From DDH964 sp963763205 (GTDB lineage: Bacteria > Desulfobacterota > Desulfuromonadia > Desulfuromonadales > DDH964), in NCBI GenBank assembly GCA_963763205.1, contig CAVXNQ010000021.1, forward strand, positions 350,126 to 414,125: DNA of 64,000 bases, read 5' to 3'. The notes below the pieces were generated by a model. That model was not told where the DNA came from. It did not search any database and saw only the letters and a list, made by a program, of their open reading frames with translations. Positions 63,236 to 64,000 of this stretch are shown here, one piece after another. Numbering within the stretch: position 1 is the stretch's first letter; each line of letters opens with the position of its first letter. A program made the translations under genes and the position numbers.

Positions 63236-63398
63236 TAGATGCGTTCGGCGGGTTCTCAACTTCCAAGGTGCCAGCCTTTCTATTTTTGAACCTTTTTGCT
63301 AAACCCCACTCCCAGCGCAGCGTTCGAGCTTGCGTTTTTCGCTGACGAAAAATCCGCAATCGCACCACGATCCCCGTTTGAAACCGACGGACTTTCCC

Positions 63399-64000
63399 GT
63401 GACTGATTCAACCTCATTGGAAATGCCGCTGCTGAATCGGAACGGCGTGCCCGTCTCTGACACCTTTGCCGAAGCCTTCCCGATTACGGGGACGCGGCTG
63501 TTGATTACCGCGGCGACCGAGCAATGGGCGATGATCGCGGCCGGCGAGTTCTGCGGGTTCTCCACGAGCGTGATCGCCTGCGATGTGGAAGCCGCGGTGG
63601 AAAGATTGGTCCCCGCGGGAGACACACCCGACGGCCGGCCCGGCGTCGCGGTCTTGGTGTTCGCCTTCAGCCGGGACAAACTGGCCGAGGCCGTTGCCAA
63701 CCGCGTGGGGCAATGCGTTTTGACGTGCCCGACAACCGCGTGCTACAACGGCATCGAAGACTGCCCCTCGCCAAAAACAAATCCCCGTGGGCGGGCGATT
63801 ACGATTCTTCGGCGACGGGTTTCAGACCTCCAAAAAACTCGGCCCTCGGCGGTTTTGGCGACTGCCGGTGATGGACGGGGAGTTCGTCTGCGAGGACCGC
63901 TTTGGAACCGTCAAAGGCGTCGCCGGGGGGGAATCTGCTCTTCTGGGGGTGATCCCCGGAGGCAGTGCTTCAGGCCGCCGAAGCTGCCGTGGCCGCGATG
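63399..64000 (+). CDS. ftr: Formylmethanofuran:tetrahydromethanopterin formyltransferase, partial, frameshifted
   Basis: Start of an Ftr/FhcD protein from GTG 63399 cut by the window end. NGVPVSDTFAEAFPITGTRLLITA, EQWAMIAAGEFCGFSTSVIACDVEAAVERLVP, DGRPGVAVLVFAFSRDKLAEAVANRVGQCVLTCPTTACYNGI, then after shifts near 63770 and 63930: IPVGGRLRFFGDGFQTSKKL and RLPVMDGEFVCEDRFGTVKGVAGG. Ftr transfers a formyl group between methanofuran and tetrahydromethanopterin in C1 pathways of methanogens, methylotrophs and planctomycetes. It is unexpected in a Desulfuromonadales-like chromosome. Confidence 0.82.
   Translation, partial: MTDSTSLEMPLLNRNGVPVSDTFAEAFPITGTRLLITAATEQWAMIAAGEFCGFSTSVIACDVEAAVERLVPAGDTPDGRPGVAVLVFAFSRDKLAEAVANRVGQCVLTCPTTACYNGIEDCPSPKTNPRGRAITILRRRVSDLQKTRPSAVLATAGDGRGVRLRGPLWNRQRRRRGGICSSGGDPRRQCFRPPKLPWPR

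Overview
The window (about 63% GC by eye) reads as the chromosome of a Desulfuromonadales-like bacterium (Geobacter/Desulfuromonas group). Evidence: a decaheme c-type cytochrome lipoprotein beside an MtrB/PioB-like porin, a tmRNA whose tag ends ADNDVQYALAA, a large 180-kDa-type NAD-glutamate dehydrogenase, B12-dependent ribonucleotide reductase, and intergenic spacers built from short iterated inverted words. Most of 1-43 kb is on the minus strand. This assignment comes from gene content only; no database was searched.

Layout. 0.2-5.3 kb: AEC-type permease, ABC substrate-binding protein, porin and decaheme cytochrome (a putative outer-membrane electron conduit). 5.6-9.8 kb: mlaE-mlaF-mlaD lipid-transport operon led by an unusual secreted W-P-F/L-F/Y repeat protein. 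9.9-13.0 kb: TPR protein, unknown protein and class II histone-deacetylase-like protein. 13.0-16.6 kb: gltX co-oriented with tRNA-Gln and tRNA-Glu, a Memo-family gene, a TauE/SafE exporter and tRNA-Cys. 16.7-22.7 kb: HNH nuclease, shortened MTH1187-like protein, PQQ-type dehydrogenase, and a Kup-KtrA-KtrB potassium block. 22.8-25.5 kb: island debris (AAA/DUF4143 pseudogene, integrase remnant) next to ssrA (tmRNA), then smpB and an RseC-like gene. 25.5-30.5 kb: amidohydrolase and a pantothenate operon panB-panC-panP, preceded by a hairpin with two bulged adenosines that fits the pan RNA motif plus an intrinsic terminator. 30.6-43.4 kb: flavin reductase, NAD-GDH, parvulin, rsmA, DUF2062, tsaD, PhoH, cysteine-desulfurase-like enzyme, GAF-GGDEF protein. 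43.4-45.9 kb: nrdJ under two NrdR-like boxes. 45.9-53.1 kb: accessory region (shrunken four-helix-bundle-suffix protein, HicB remnant, HD-GYP protein, gldA, ferredoxin, recQ, a MITE). 53.1-56.3 kb: E1alpha-E1beta-E2 of a 2-oxoacid dehydrogenase. 56.6-59.7 kb: small unknown, SPL-family radical SAM protein, membrane protein. 59.9-61.8 kb: RAYT/REP debris, an AT-rich DUF5677 gene fragment, an integron attC-like site and a decayed tyrosine recombinase.

The last ~2.2 kb (61.8-64.0 kb) carries an ABC-2 permease and a formylmethanofuran:H4MPT formyltransferase. These do not fit the rest of the window and look planctomycete-like, so the window may contain a chimeric junction near 61.8 kb.

An important caveat: at least ten core genes (gltX, nrdJ, rsmA, NAD-GDH, E1alpha, E2, mlaD, mlaF, panP, AEC permease) are each interrupted by one- or two-base frameshifts, several in homopolymer runs. 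I read most of these as assembly or sequencing indels rather than real pseudogenes and give the full span of each gene.
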